Shown here: one piece after another, positions 26,774 through 38,099 of the stretch
Numbering within the stretch: the stretch's first letter is position 1
How the letters are laid out: each line of letters begins with the position of its first letter
NCBI RefSeq assembly: GCF_027111335.1
Contig: NZ_CP114288.1
Coordinates: 2,232,001 to 2,296,000 of the forward strand
Source: Flavobacterium aquiphilum
GTDB lineage: Bacteria > Bacteroidota > Bacteroidia > Flavobacteriales > Flavobacteriaceae
Direction: 5' to 3'
DNA: 64,000 nt
Translations under genes and position numbers: made by a program
The notes under the pieces: model-generated
The model's input: the letters and a program-made list of their open reading frames with translations, nothing else
The model's database searches: none
What the model was told of the DNA's origin: nothing

Positions 26774-27724
26774 ATGACATTCAAAATTGAGGCTAAACTC
26801 GAAAATATTCCGGTCATAAGGAGTTTGATGCATGTCTTGAAGAGGATTAAATTTCCTGGTCTGGGCGGTTTCTCTTTATACGACTTGTTGGAATTGTTTT
26901 TTCAGGGAGTCATTGATGGTGCTTTTTCGTACCATGCGAGTTCAGTGGCGTTTAGCTTTTTTATGTCGTTGTTTCCTTTTGCGTTATTTATCCTGAATTT
27001 AATTCCGTACATACCTATTGAAGGATTTCAGGATGATTTTCTGCAATTTGTAAAGGAAGGAGTGCCGCCAAATACTTTTGATGCAATAGCCAGTATTATC
27101 AATGATATTCTTAACAATAGCCATACTGGATTAGTCTCTTCCGGATTTTTCCTTTCCATTTTTTTGATGGCCAATGGGATCAATGCAATTCTTGGAGGAT
27201 TCGAATCTTCGAAGCATGTTTTGGAAAAAAGAGGTTGGTTGAACCAATATATTGTTGCTTTGGGAATTTCACTGTTGCTCTCGATTATTTTATTGTTAAC
27301 CGTAGCAATTATTGTGGTTTTTGAGGTTGTAATACAAAGCACAATGATTAAGGATGTTTTGAGCGATCAAATTCCGGCAATTATTTTAGGGCGGTATATT
27401 TTTATTGTTTTGATGATATTAATTACCTGTTCTATTTTATTGCGGTATGGGACTAAACAATCACATAAGCCTCCGTTTATTAGTATTGGGTCGGTTTTTA
27501 CGACGATATTAATTGTTATATCTTCTTATTTCTTTGGAATTTGGGTACTAAGGTTTTCAAAATACAACGAATTGTATGGTTCGATTGGGACATTGTTAAT
27601 CATGATGTTTTATATTTGGATTAACTGTATGATTTTATTGCTCGGATTTGAATTGAATGCTACTATTCATAAACTAAAAAAGGAAAAAGAGGAAGCTAAG
27701 CTGCAACAAGGAAGCATTAACTAA
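26774..27724 (+). CDS. YihY/BrkB-family inner-membrane protein
   Basis: Integral membrane protein of the YihY family, once called ribonuclease BN but with no proven enzymatic role. The 316-residue protein has about six membrane helices. The family-typical N-terminal segment DGAFSYHASSVAFSFFMSLFPFALFILNL is at about residues 49-77, and the last helices end near LLLGFELNATIHKLKKEKEE. It is adjacent to nadC (4 bp) and probably shares its mRNA. Confidence 0.88.
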   Translation: MTFKIEAKLENIPVIRSLMHVLKRIKFPGLGGFSLYDLLELFFQGVIDGAFSYHASSVAFSFFMSLFPFALFILNLIPYIPIEGFQDDFLQFVKEGVPPNTFDAIASIINDILNNSHTGLVSSGFFLSIFLMANGINAILGGFESSKHVLEKRGWLNQYIVALGISLLLSIILLLTVAIIVVFEVVIQSTMIKDVLSDQIPAIILGRYIFIVLMILITCSILLRYGTKQSHKPPFISIGSVFTTILIVISSYFFGIWVLRFSKYNELYGSIGTLLIMMFYIWINCMILLLGFELNATIHKLKKEKEEAKLQQGSIN

Positions 27725-27813
27725 ATGAAATTTTGTATTCTTGCCGATAAAAAATTAAAAGTTGGTATTGCATAGATTGGGAATAAAAAATAGCAAATTA
27801 TAATTTGAAAGAA

Positions 27814-28248
27814 ATGAAAAAAAGTGTCGTATTCAGTTTGGTGGTGTTCTTTTCAATTGTTTTTAATGCCCAAAGTCAAAGTGTGATTGGCAAATGGAAA
27901 ACAATTGATGATGAAACGGGGAAACCAAAATCGGTGGTGGAAATCTATGAAAAGTCAGGAAAAATATACGGTAAGGTAGTCGAAATTTTTGATGCCAATA
28001 AAAAGAATAAAGTCTGTGATGAATGCTCCGGAGATGATAAAAACAAGCCGATTCTAGGAATTATGGTGATCAAAGGATTGCGTAAAGACGGTAAGGAGTA
28101 TAATGATGGACAAATTTTGGATCCGAATAACGGGAAATTGTACAAGTGCTTCATTACATTAGAAGAGAATGATAAATTGAAAGTAAGAGGTTTTATTGGT
28201 ATTTCGTTAATTGGAAGAACACAATATTGGTACCGAATTAAAAATTAA
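27814..28248 (+). CDS. Secreted DUF2147-domain protein
   Basis: A 144-residue periplasmic protein of unknown function. ATG 27814 is chosen over an in-frame TTG 9 bp upstream. It has a signal peptide (about 1-22, FNAQSQS) followed by one DUF2147 domain, recognised by SVIGKWKTIDDETGKPKS, EIYEKSGKIYGKVVEI, the two-Cys motif CDECSGD, GLRKDGKEYNDGQILDPNNGK and the terminal GISLIGRTQYWYRI. The two cysteines may form a disulfide. No functional link to its neighbours is evident. Confidence 0.85.
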   Translation: MKKSVVFSLVVFFSIVFNAQSQSVIGKWKTIDDETGKPKSVVEIYEKSGKIYGKVVEIFDANKKNKVCDECSGDDKNKPILGIMVIKGLRKDGKEYNDGQILDPNNGKLYKCFITLEENDKLKVRGFIGISLIGRTQYWYRIKN

Positions 28249-28256
28249 TTTCCTTT

Positions 28257-28284
28257 GTTTAAAGTTTATTAGGCAACTTTAAAC
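28257..28284 (+). terminator. Hairpin between the DUF2147 gene and priA, possible weak terminator
   Basis: Perfect 10-bp stem GTTTAAAGTT/AACTTTAAAC (28257-28266 and 28275-28284), 8-nt loop. Only three T follow, so termination would be weak. It ends 23 bp before the priA start. Confidence 0.5.
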
Positions 28285-28307
28285 TTTAAATCTCAAAACA
28301 ATAATAG

Positions 28308-30758
28308 ATGTTTTTCATCGAAGTAATTTTACCGCTTTCACTTGCCAAGACTTTTACGTACAGGATTTCGGAGGCTGAGTTTCTTTTTTTGAAAAAAGGA
28401 ATGAGGGTTACGGTGCCGTTTGGAAAAAGTAAAATCTACACAGCACTTGTTATTGAAATTCACAATAATGAACCTACTTTGTATGAAGCCAAAGAGATTC
28501 ATCAAATTTTGGATCATTTTCCACTTGTAACCGAATTTCAAATCAATCATTGGACTTGGATTGCCGATTATTATATGTGCGCTATTGGTGACGTGTATCG
28601 CAGTGCTATGCCAAGTGCATTGTTATTGGAAAGCGAAACGGTGATAACTAAAAAAAATGATTTGTTTGTTGATGAAAGCTTGCTTTCGGATGATGAATAT
28701 TTGGTTTATGAAGCTTTACAGAAACAAAGTTCTTTGAAGGTTCAGGATATTATTTCGATTTTGAATAAAAAAAGTATTTTTCCGGTTATTCAAAAAATGA
28801 TTGATAAAAATATTTTGACTCTTGAAGAAGAAGTTCAGGAAAGTTATAAACCTAAGTTGGTGCGATACGTTCGTTTGCATTCAAAATATAATTCGGATGA
28901 AGGTTTAAAGGATTTACTCGAAGTTCTTAAAAATGCCAATAAGCAAAAAGAAGTGGTTTTGAATTACTTCCAATTAAATGCTTCCGAAAAAAAGCCTATT
29001 TCTGTAAAAAAGCTTGCCGAAACTTCTCAATCTTCGCCTGCAATTGTTAAGGCGTTGGTAGAAAAAGAAATTCTTGAAGAATACCTTTTGCAGGAAGACA
29101 GAATCAATTTTTCTGGAAAAGAAAGGGAAGGTGAGTTGGAATTGAGTGTTGCCCAACAAAATGCTTTTGAATCCATAAAAGAAGCTCTCGAAGAAAAACC
29201 GGTTTGTCTTTTGCATGGCGTTACTTCAAGCGGAAAGACTGAAATTTACATAAAACTCATAGAAGAATATTTGGCAACGGGAAAACAAGTGTTGTATTTG
29301 TTGCCCGAAATTGCTTTGACCGCTCAATTGGTTTCCAGGCTGCGAACACATTTTGGTAATAAAGTGGCTGTTTTTCATTCTAAATACAATAATAATGAAA
29401 GGGTTGAGGTTTGGAATCAGGTTTTGTCAAATGCTGAAAAAGCTCAAATTGTAATTGGTGCGCGATCAGCTTTGTTTTTGCCGTTTTATGATTTGGGATT
29501 TATAGTTATTGATGAGGAACATGAGCAGACTTTTAAGCAATCGGATCCGGCGCCAAGATATCATGCGCGTGATGCGGCAATAGTTTTGGCCAATGCTCAC
29601 AAAGCCAATGTGCTTTTGGGGTCTGCTACACCTAGCCTTGAAACTTATTACAATGCAAAATCCGGTAAATTTGGTTTTGTTGAAATTTCAGAACGCTTTG
29701 GTAAAGTTAGTTTGCCGGAAGTGTTGCTTGTTGATTTGAAAGATAAGTACTTTCGAAAAAAAATGAACGGTCATTTTAGTGATGTTTTGATAGATGAAAT
29801 CACTACGGCTTTGTCATTGGGAGAACAAGTGATTTTGTTTCAAAATAGACGGGGTTATTCGCCTGTAATCGAATGTATGACTTGTGGTCATGTTCCGCAT
29901 TGTCAGTCGTGCGATGTGAGTTTGACCTATCATAAGCATAAGAATCAACTGCGTTGTCATTACTGTGGTTATAGTATTGCAAAGCCTACCCATTGTCACG
30001 CCTGCCATAGTGTTGATTTAACAACTAAAGGTTTGGGAACTGAACAGATTGAACAGGAGTTATTGACTATTTTTCCGAATGCAAAAACAGGAAGGATGGA
30101 TCAGGACACAACGCGAGGAAAATTTGGTTTTGAGAAAATTATCGATAGTTTTAAAAATAGGGAATTTGATATTTTGGTTGGGACCCAAATGCTTGCCAAA
30201 GGATTGGATTTTGATAATGTAAATTTGGTTGGTATCATGAATGCCGATACCATGTTGTATCATCCCGATTTTAGAGCTTTCGAAAGAAGTTTTCAAATGA
30301 TGACCCAAGTTGCGGGACGTGCTGGAAGATCCGAAAAAAAAGGAAAAGTAGTTATCCAGACTTATAATCCGAATCATAATACTATACAACAAGTCACGAA
30401 TTCAGATTATCAAGGGATGTACAAAGAACAATTGTATGACAGACAAATTTATAAGTATCCACCTTATTTCAGAATTATAAAATTGACTTTGAAACATCGC
30501 GATTTTGATAAATTAAAGCAAGGTTCCATGTGGTTGTATCAGGTGTTGAGTCAAAATTTGACCATGCCGGTTTTGGGACCGGAAGAACCTGCAATTAGTA
30601 GGATCCGCAATGAGTACATTAGAAGTATAATTGTAAAGATACCTCAAAATGTGTCAATTGTAAGCACAAAAAAAACTATTCAGAAGATATTGAATAGTTT
30701 TGAGGCTGTTTCACAATACAGAGCTATAAAAGTTACTGTAAATGTTGATTTTTATTAA
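28308..30758 (+). CDS. priA: Primosomal protein N' (replication restart helicase PriA)
   Basis: Superfamily 2 DNA helicase that reloads the replisome at stalled forks. The 816-residue protein has the N-terminal 3'-DNA-binding domain (about 1-105), a winged-helix-like middle region, and a helicase core with Walker A GVTSSGKTEIY and the Walker B-like DEEHE. A cysteine/histidine cluster for two zinc ions (about 520-565: CMTCGHVPHCQSC, CHYCGY, CHACHS) and motifs GTEQIEQEL and QVAGRAGR follow. All expected elements are present. It ends 7 bp from the convergent LytTR regulator gene. Confidence 0.97.
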   Translation: MFFIEVILPLSLAKTFTYRISEAEFLFLKKGMRVTVPFGKSKIYTALVIEIHNNEPTLYEAKEIHQILDHFPLVTEFQINHWTWIADYYMCAIGDVYRSAMPSALLLESETVITKKNDLFVDESLLSDDEYLVYEALQKQSSLKVQDIISILNKKSIFPVIQKMIDKNILTLEEEVQESYKPKLVRYVRLHSKYNSDEGLKDLLEVLKNANKQKEVVLNYFQLNASEKKPISVKKLAETSQSSPAIVKALVEKEILEEYLLQEDRINFSGKEREGELELSVAQQNAFESIKEALEEKPVCLLHGVTSSGKTEIYIKLIEEYLATGKQVLYLLPEIALTAQLVSRLRTHFGNKVAVFHSKYNNNERVEVWNQVLSNAEKAQIVIGARSALFLPFYDLGFIVIDEEHEQTFKQSDPAPRYHARDAAIVLANAHKANVLLGSATPSLETYYNAKSGKFGFVEISERFGKVSLPEVLLVDLKDKYFRKKMNGHFSDVLIDEITTALSLGEQVILFQNRRGYSPVIECMTCGHVPHCQSCDVSLTYHKHKNQLRCHYCGYSIAKPTHCHACHSVDLTTKGLGTEQIEQELLTIFPNAKTGRMDQDTTRGKFGFEKIIDSFKNREFDILVGTQMLAKGLDFDNVNLVGIMNADTMLYHPDFRAFERSFQMMTQVAGRAGRSEKKGKVVIQTYNPNHNTIQQVTNSDYQGMYKEQLYDRQIYKYPPYFRIIKLTLKHRDFDKLKQGSMWLYQVLSQNLTMPVLGPEEPAISRIRNEYIRSIIVKIPQNVSIVSTKKTIQKILNSFEAVSQYRAIKVTVNVDFY

Positions 30759-30765
30759 AGTAAAA

Positions 30766-31461
30766 TTACGAATAGGCAAGTGCTTTTACTAAGTCTTCTT
30801 TTTTGTTGCGACTCAAAGGAATTTTCGTCACGCCAATTTCGGCAAACTTACTGTTGAAACGATCTATTTTGTCAATATTTACGATATAAGATTTGTGAAC
30901 TCTTATGAATTTGTCTTTTGATAAATCATTTTCAAAAGATTTCATAGTTGAAAGAACTAGATTACTGTCATCTTCAGTAACTACTTTTACATAATCGCCA
31001 AAAGCTTCGATCCACTTAATTTTAGAAGTAAAAACTTTTAATTTTTTCAGGTTGCTTTTGATGAAAATATGTTCACCTTCATCTTCTTTATTCTCTCTCT
31101 TAAGGAGGTAATGGTCAATAGCCCTACGCACAGAAGCATTAAAACGCTCAATAGAAATTGGCTTTTGTAGATAATCTGTAGCATCATAATCAAAAGCTTT
31201 CATGGCATATTCAGCTTTCGAAGTAATGAAGATAATCTGGGGCTTGGTTTTTAAACCATCAAGGAAATCAAAACCACTAATAACAGGCATCTCAATATCA
31301 AGAAATATTAAGTCTACCGTGTGAACAGTCATACAACTTTTGGCTTCTATTGCGTTAGAAAAATCACCAATCAAATTTAGATTAGTGTGGTTATTCACTA
31401 ACTTTGCAATAATCATCCGTTGTATTGAACTGTCATCTACGACTACACAGTTAAGTTTCAT
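30766..31461 (-). CDS. LytTR-family response regulator (orphan)
   Basis: Two-component response regulator with an N-terminal receiver domain (about 1-120; phospho-acceptor Asp55 in IFLDIEMP, acidic pair VVDDSS, conserved Thr/Lys in FITSKAEYAMKAF and YLQKPI) and a C-terminal LytTR DNA-binding domain (about 135-231; IKWIEAFGDYVKV, RVHKSYIVNIDKI). The start at 31461 is chosen because an upstream extension of 39 residues has no receiver-like sequence. No LytS-type histidine kinase lies beside it; the gene is divergent from rpsF and convergent with priA, so its partner must be elsewhere. Confidence 0.93.
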   Translation of the reverse strand: MKLNCVVVDDSSIQRMIIAKLVNNHTNLNLIGDFSNAIEAKSCMTVHTVDLIFLDIEMPVISGFDFLDGLKTKPQIIFITSKAEYAMKAFDYDATDYLQKPISIERFNASVRRAIDHYLLKRENKEDEGEHIFIKSNLKKLKVFTSKIKWIEAFGDYVKVVTEDDSNLVLSTMKSFENDLSKDKFIRVHKSYIVNIDKIDRFNSKFAEIGVTKIPLSRNKKEDLVKALAYS

Positions 31462-31566
31462 AATTTCAAATTTTTGATTTGGTTGAGTAAAAATAGTTTT
31501 TTTTTTTATAAATCTAAAAAAAATCAAACCTTTTTTAGTTGTTCGTCGATTATAGTTGTTTTGTGC

Positions 31567-31596
31567 TTGCAGGTTCAAAAAAAAAGATTACTTTTG
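31567..31596 (+). promoter_or_regulatory. Promoter of the rpsF-rpsR-rplI operon
   Basis: TTG (31567-31569), 19 bp, TACTTTTG (31589-31596) is a perfect match to the flavobacterial TTG/TAnnTTTG promoter, 30 bp before the rpsF start. Confidence 0.8.
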
Positions 31597-31626
31597 CAGC
31601 CAATTTAACAAATAAATAAATTTTTT

Positions 31627-31968
31627 ATGAATCATTATGAAACTGTTTTCATTTTAAATCCCGTTTTATCTGAGGTTCAGGTAAAGGAAACAGTAAGCAA
31701 ATTTGAAGATTTTCTTACTACTCGCGGAGCTGAAATGGTATCGAAAGAAGATTGGGGCCTTAAAAAAATGGCTTACGAAATTCAAAACAAAAAAAGTGGA
31801 TTCTACCACTTATTCGAATTCAAAGTATCTGGAGAAGTTCTTGTTGCTTTCGAAACTGAATTTAGACGTGACGAAAGAGTTATGCGTTTCTTAACTGTAA
31901 GTCTTGACAAACATGCTATCTCTTGGGCTGAAAGAAGAAGAGCAAAACTTAAATCTCAAAAAGCTTAA
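31627..31968 (+). CDS. rpsF: 30S ribosomal protein S6
   Basis: Small-subunit protein that pairs with S18 on 16S rRNA. The 113 residues start [16 protein letters not shown], the standard S6 opening, and contain [23 protein letters not shown]. First gene of the rpsF-rpsR-rplI cluster, with rpsR 5 bp downstream. Confidence 0.97.
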   Translation: MNHYETVFILNPVLSEVQVKETVSKFEDFLTTRGAEMVSKEDWGLKKMAYEIQNKKSGFYHLFEFKVSGEVLVAFETEFRRDERVMRFLTVSLDKHAISWAERRRAKLKSQKA

Positions 31969-31973
31969 TTATC

Positions 31974-32270
31974 ATGGCAACATTACAACAATCTGCTTCA
32001 GGAAAAAAAGACGGGGATATCAGATATCTAACGCCTTTAAACATAGAAACCAACAAAACTAAAAAGTATTGTCGTTTCAAAAAATCAGGTATCAAATATG
32101 TAGATTATAAAGATGCTGATTTCTTATTGAAATTCGTTAATGAGCAAGGAAAAATTCTTCCTCGTCGTTTAACAGGAACTTCATTAAAATACCAAAGAAA
32201 AGTGTCTGTAGCTGTAAAAAGAGCTCGTCACTTAGCTTTAATGCCATACGTGGCCGATTTATTAAAATAA
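31974..32270 (+). CDS. rpsR: 30S ribosomal protein S18
   Basis: Small-subunit protein that binds 16S rRNA with S6. The 98 residues carry the S18 core [20 protein letters not shown], then [33 protein letters not shown]. The N-terminal extension (about 1-22) is usual in Bacteroidota. Confidence 0.97.
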   Translation: MATLQQSASGKKDGDIRYLTPLNIETNKTKKYCRFKKSGIKYVDYKDADFLLKFVNEQGKILPRRLTGTSLKYQRKVSVAVKRARHLALMPYVADLLK

Positions 32271-32283
32271 TTAAAAATTAACA

Positions 32284-32336
32284 GTTGTTGTCCCGATACT
32301 ATCGGGACTAACTTCTAAAAACATAAGGACAACAAC
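32284..32336 (+). promoter_or_regulatory. Structured rpsR-rplI spacer with two competing hairpins
   Basis: GTCCCGATA (32290-32298) can pair with TATCGGGAC (32300-32308), in practice a 7-bp stem with a 5-nt loop. Alternatively GTTGTTGTCC (32284-32293) can pair with GGACAACAAC (32327-32336) in a perfect 10-bp helix that ends exactly at the rplI ATG (32337) and covers part of an AAGGA Shine-Dalgarno-like sequence (32325-32329). GTCC at 32290-32293 is shared, so the two full helices exclude each other. Function as translational control of L9 is inferred. Confidence 0.6.
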
Positions 32337-32780
32337 ATGGAACTTATTTTAAAACAAGACGTACAAAACTTAGGATTTAAAGATGATGTAGTATCTGTAA
32401 AACCAGGTTATGGTCGTAACTATTTGATCCCTCAAGGATTTGCTGTTTTAGCAACTTCTTCAGCTAAAAAAGTTTTGGCTGAAAACCTAAAACAAAGAGC
32501 GCACAAAGAAGCTAAAGTCGTTGCTGATGCTAAAGCATTGGCTGAAGCTCTGAAAGCTGTTGAAATTAAAATCTCTGCAAAAGCAGGTGGTGAAAAATTA
32601 TTTGGTTCTGTTACAAATATTGATATTGCTGCTGCTTTAGCTGCTGCAGGTCAACAAATTGATAGAAAATTCATTACTTCTGGTGTTGTAAAACGTACTG
32701 GTAAATATGCTGCTACTGTTAGATTACACAGAGATGTAATTGTAGAATTACCATATGAAATTATCGCTGAAAAAGCATAA
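32337..32780 (+). CDS. rplI: 50S ribosomal protein L9
   Basis: Large-subunit protein with two RNA-binding domains joined by a long helix. The 147 residues begin with MELILKQDVQNLGFKDDVVSVKPGYGRNYLIPQGFAVLA compressed in the usual L9 order, followed by the Ala-rich connecting helix and the C-terminal domain (KLFGSVTNIDIAAAL, YAATVRLHRDV). Its start may be controlled by the structured spacer upstream. Confidence 0.97.
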   Translation: MELILKQDVQNLGFKDDVVSVKPGYGRNYLIPQGFAVLATSSAKKVLAENLKQRAHKEAKVVADAKALAEALKAVEIKISAKAGGEKLFGSVTNIDIAAALAAAGQQIDRKFITSGVVKRTGKYAATVRLHRDVIVELPYEIIAEKA

Positions 32781-32800
32781 TTTCTAAATTAATATTTTAA

Positions 32801-32828
32801 AATCCCGATACAAATCGGGATTTTTTTG
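32801..32828 (+). terminator. Terminator of the rpsF-rpsR-rplI operon
   Basis: Perfect 9-bp stem AATCCCGAT/ATCGGGATT (32801-32809 and 32814-32822), loop ACAA, T run. Confidence 0.93.
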
Positions 32829-32851
32829 TTTAAACCGGAGTCATTATTAAT

Positions 32852-32979
32852 TTGGAGCAGAAAGATTGGGGATTTTAGCCGGCATAGTCCCGCTATCCGT
32901 TGCAATCTTATTTGCCGAACCCCGGCAAACAAGGATTTCCACTTCTATCGGGGCTAAGGGGAGATATTTTGCATTTTTG
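32852..32979 (-). repeat. Dispersed structured repeat, copy B (possible flavo-1 RNA)
   Basis: On the minus strand it reads TAGCCCCGATAGAAGTGGAA, then a hairpin TTTGCCG/CGGCAAA, then GCAACGGATAGCGGGA and a tail ending CTGCTCC. The ends match copies A, C and D, but the central hairpin sequence is unique. It lies in the spacer after rplI, on the strand opposite to both neighbours. Confidence 0.75.
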
Positions 32980-33022
32980 CTATCATAGCATGTTTAATTT
33001 CTAAAATCTGATTTCATATTTT

Positions 33023-33060
33023 TAACTTCTAATCTCTAACTTCTAATCTCTAACTTCTAA
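33023..33060. repeat. 14-bp tandem repeat upstream of the DUF6495 gene
   Basis: TAACTTCTAATCTC is repeated exactly at 33023-33036 and 33037-33050, then partly at 33051-33060, ending 2 bp before the ATG. Pyrimidine-rich on the coding strand. Confidence 0.85.
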
Positions 33061-33061
33061 A

Positions 33062-33535
33062 ATGAAATACGCTAGACTTACAAAAGAACAATTTGAAGAG
33101 TTAACTCAAGAATTTACTAATTTTTTGGCTACCCAGGCAATTGATAAAGCGGAGTGGGATAAAATTAAAGCCGAAAAACCGGAGGTTGCTGAGCAGGAAT
33201 TGGATGTTTTTTCAGATTTGATTTGGGAAGGTGTTCTTACTAAAGCGACTTATTTGGAGTTTTTCTCAAAAAATCATGTTTTTCTTTTTGAGTGTTTTGA
33301 TACTTACATTAAATCAATTGTATTGAAATCTTTGGATCCAGAAGTTGATTTCTTAAGTAAAGAAGGGTTACATTGGTTGAGCGATAATATGTTTACTGAT
33401 TCGCTTGAAATGAAAGTTGGAAAAAAAGAATTTACAGATGAACGTAATGTTTCTATTTTTCAATTGATTCAGCAGGGATCATTTTTAAGTGACGGTCAAT
33501 TGTACAATCAAATTAATTCGATTATCGAGGCATAA
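33062..33535 (+). CDS. DUF6495-family protein, function unknown
   Basis: A 157-residue acidic, soluble protein with no signal peptide or membrane segment. It resembles a small Bacteroidota family (DUF6495, from memory) with an opening MKYARLTKEQFEELTQEF and a conserved HVFLFECFDTYIKSIVLKSL. Mostly alpha-helical by composition; no catalytic motif is visible. It has its own terminator and precedes ligA by 75 bp. Function cannot be inferred from context. Confidence 0.75.
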   Translation: MKYARLTKEQFEELTQEFTNFLATQAIDKAEWDKIKAEKPEVAEQELDVFSDLIWEGVLTKATYLEFFSKNHVFLFECFDTYIKSIVLKSLDPEVDFLSKEGLHWLSDNMFTDSLEMKVGKKEFTDERNVSIFQLIQQGSFLSDGQLYNQINSIIEA

Positions 33536-33554
33536 ATTTGATTTTTAAAATTTA

Positions 33555-36298
<2,744 letters not shown>

Positions 36299-36492
36299 TT
36301 TTTCTTGGCTAGTTTTGTTAGTTTTCGATGATGCTTTTTTTTTGTAAAATATACTATATCAGTTTTTAATTTATATAAAATTGAATGGTTTTGCATTCAT
36401 TTTAGAAAGCTGTCTTTTTGTTACGGCATTAAATAATGAAAGACCATTGTTAAGAATGTAACAAAAAGTTTTAAATATACAGTATAGTTTTT

Positions 36493-36500
36493 TAGCTTTG
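36493..36500 (+). promoter_or_regulatory. Possible -7 promoter element upstream of the DUF6913-dapA pair
   Basis: TAGCTTTG is a perfect TAnnTTTG element 51 bp before the ATG. No clear TTG lies at the expected distance, so support is partial. The rest of the 253-bp spacer (36299-36551) shows nothing else recognisable. Confidence 0.4.
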
Positions 36501-36551
36501 CCATCTTTAATGTGACTTAAATAATTAAATTTGTAATCTTGTAAAAATGCT

Positions 36552-37070
36552 ATGTTTTTAGATTATATAAAGAGTTTCGTCTTAAAAAATACTTTAAAAA
36601 AGAGCCTTTTTAATGTTAAGGAGGAGTCATTAAGGTCTGCCATTGTAAAGGTTGGTTTGATTGTTGATGAAAGTAATTTTTTAGAAACAGCCGCCTTGAA
36701 ACAAGAAATAGTTTCCAATGGAATTTTGGAAAACAATATTAAAGTTATTGCTTTTCGGGATAATTTTAAAAGTAAAGAGGAGTATTTGAATCCTACATTT
36801 GGATTTAAGGATTTGGATTTTAAAAGTAATTTTACAAAGGAGTCAATAAATGAGTTTCTTTCAGAAGAGTTTGATTTGTTGATTAATTATTATAGTGAAG
36901 AAAACCCTATTTTGTTGCTTTTGACAAATAGGACTAAGGCAAAGTTCAAAGCAGGTTTTTCAAGTGTTGATAAAAGATTGAACCATTTTTTGATAAACAT
37001 TGCTTCAGATGATTATAAGGGATTTGTAAACGAATTGTTTCGGTACTTAAAAATATTAAATAAAATATAA
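36552..37070 (+). CDS. DUF6913-family protein, function unknown
   Basis: A 172-residue soluble protein without signal peptide. It resembles a Bacteroidota family (DUF6913, from memory) usually encoded next to dapA, as here (8-bp gap). It has an alpha/beta pattern, for example AIVKVGLIVDESNF, IKVIAFRDNF, FDLLINYY and NPILLLLTNRTKAKFKAGF, but no catalytic motif is evident. A link to lysine or cell-wall synthesis is only suggested by linkage. Confidence 0.75.
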   Translation: MFLDYIKSFVLKNTLKKSLFNVKEESLRSAIVKVGLIVDESNFLETAALKQEIVSNGILENNIKVIAFRDNFKSKEEYLNPTFGFKDLDFKSNFTKESINEFLSEEFDLLINYYSEENPILLLLTNRTKAKFKAGFSSVDKRLNHFLINIASDDYKGFVNELFRYLKILNKI

Positions 37071-37078
37071 TTTAAATT

Positions 37079-37966
37079 ATGCAATCATTAATAGGGACAG
37101 GTGTTGCCTTGATCACACCGTTTAAAGACGATTTTACAATTGATATTGAAGCTTTGAGAAGAATTGTAAATTTTTCCATAGACGGCGGAATTGAATATCT
37201 TGTTATTTTAGGCACCACAGCAGAGAATGCTACCTTGACGCAAGAAGAAAAAGAGTTGGTAATTGCAACAGTAATTGAAGTGAATGCTGGTAGATTGCCT
37301 TTGGTTCTTGGTGTGGGAGGAAATAATACAATGAAGGTTGTTGAGGAATTGCGTACTAGAGATTTGTCTCCATTTGTTGCTATTTTATCTGTTTCTCCTT
37401 ATTATAACAAACCTAGTCAGGAAGGAATTTACCAACACTTTAAAGCAGTTGCTGAAGCGTCACCAATTCCGGTTATTTTGTATAATGTACCGGGAAGGAC
37501 TTCTAGTAATATGTTGCCTTCAACTGTTATTAGATTAGCAAATGATTTTGAAAATGTTGTTGCTATAAAAGAAGCTGCAGGCGATTTAGTTCAGGCGATG
37601 CAGTTGTTGAAAAATAAACCAAAAGATTTCTTGGTGATTTCCGGTGACGACATGATTGCTTTACCTGTTGTTTTAGCTGGCGGTGCAGGAGTAATTTCGG
37701 TAATTGGACAAGGTTTTCCAAAAGAGTTTTCCGAAATGATTCGATTGGGATTGAACAGAAAGGTGGATGAAGCTTTCAAATTGCAATATTTATTGACTGA
37801 TTGTATTGATATGATATTTGAACAAGGTAATCCTTCTGGTATTAAAGAAGTGTTCCAAGTTCTTGGTATTTCAGAAAATGTTGTGCGTTTACCATTGGTT
37901 CCTGTAAATGAATCTTTGGCGGAGCGTATAGCTCTATTTGTTAAAAAAATGGTTAAAAACACATAA
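37079..37966 (+). CDS. dapA: 4-hydroxy-tetrahydrodipicolinate synthase
   Basis: First committed enzyme of the diaminopimelate/lysine pathway, condensing aspartate semialdehyde with pyruvate in the cytoplasm. The 295-residue TIM barrel shows the Schiff-base Lys164 (VAIKEAAGD), the proton-relay Tyr135 (ILYNVPGRT), [13 protein letters not shown] and [21 protein letters not shown]. Typical length and all key residues are present. Confidence 0.97.
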   Translation: MQSLIGTGVALITPFKDDFTIDIEALRRIVNFSIDGGIEYLVILGTTAENATLTQEEKELVIATVIEVNAGRLPLVLGVGGNNTMKVVEELRTRDLSPFVAILSVSPYYNKPSQEGIYQHFKAVAEASPIPVILYNVPGRTSSNMLPSTVIRLANDFENVVAIKEAAGDLVQAMQLLKNKPKDFLVISGDDMIALPVVLAGGAGVISVIGQGFPKEFSEMIRLGLNRKVDEAFKLQYLLTDCIDMIFEQGNPSGIKEVFQVLGISENVVRLPLVPVNESLAERIALFVKKMVKNT

Positions 37967-37998
37967 AAAGTAGCTGTTTTTTTAAATAAAGATTTATT

Positions 37999-38047
37999 TT
38001 GTAATAGCTAAATTAATAACTAAATTTGCCACCTACCTTTGGTGGCA
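37999..38047 (+). promoter_or_regulatory. Promoter of bamD overlapping a hairpin
   Basis: TTG (37999-38001), 19 bp, TAAATTTG (38021-38028) is a perfect flavobacterial promoter. A second perfect -7 box TACCTTTG lies at 38034-38041. A stem TGCCACC/GGTGGCA (38027-38033 and 38041-38047) overlaps both and could act as a dapA terminator or as the 5' end of the bamD mRNA. Confidence 0.65.
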
Positions 38048-38099
38048 TTTATTGTATATTCAATTTGCATTTACAATAAAAATAAAATCAGTGAATAAA

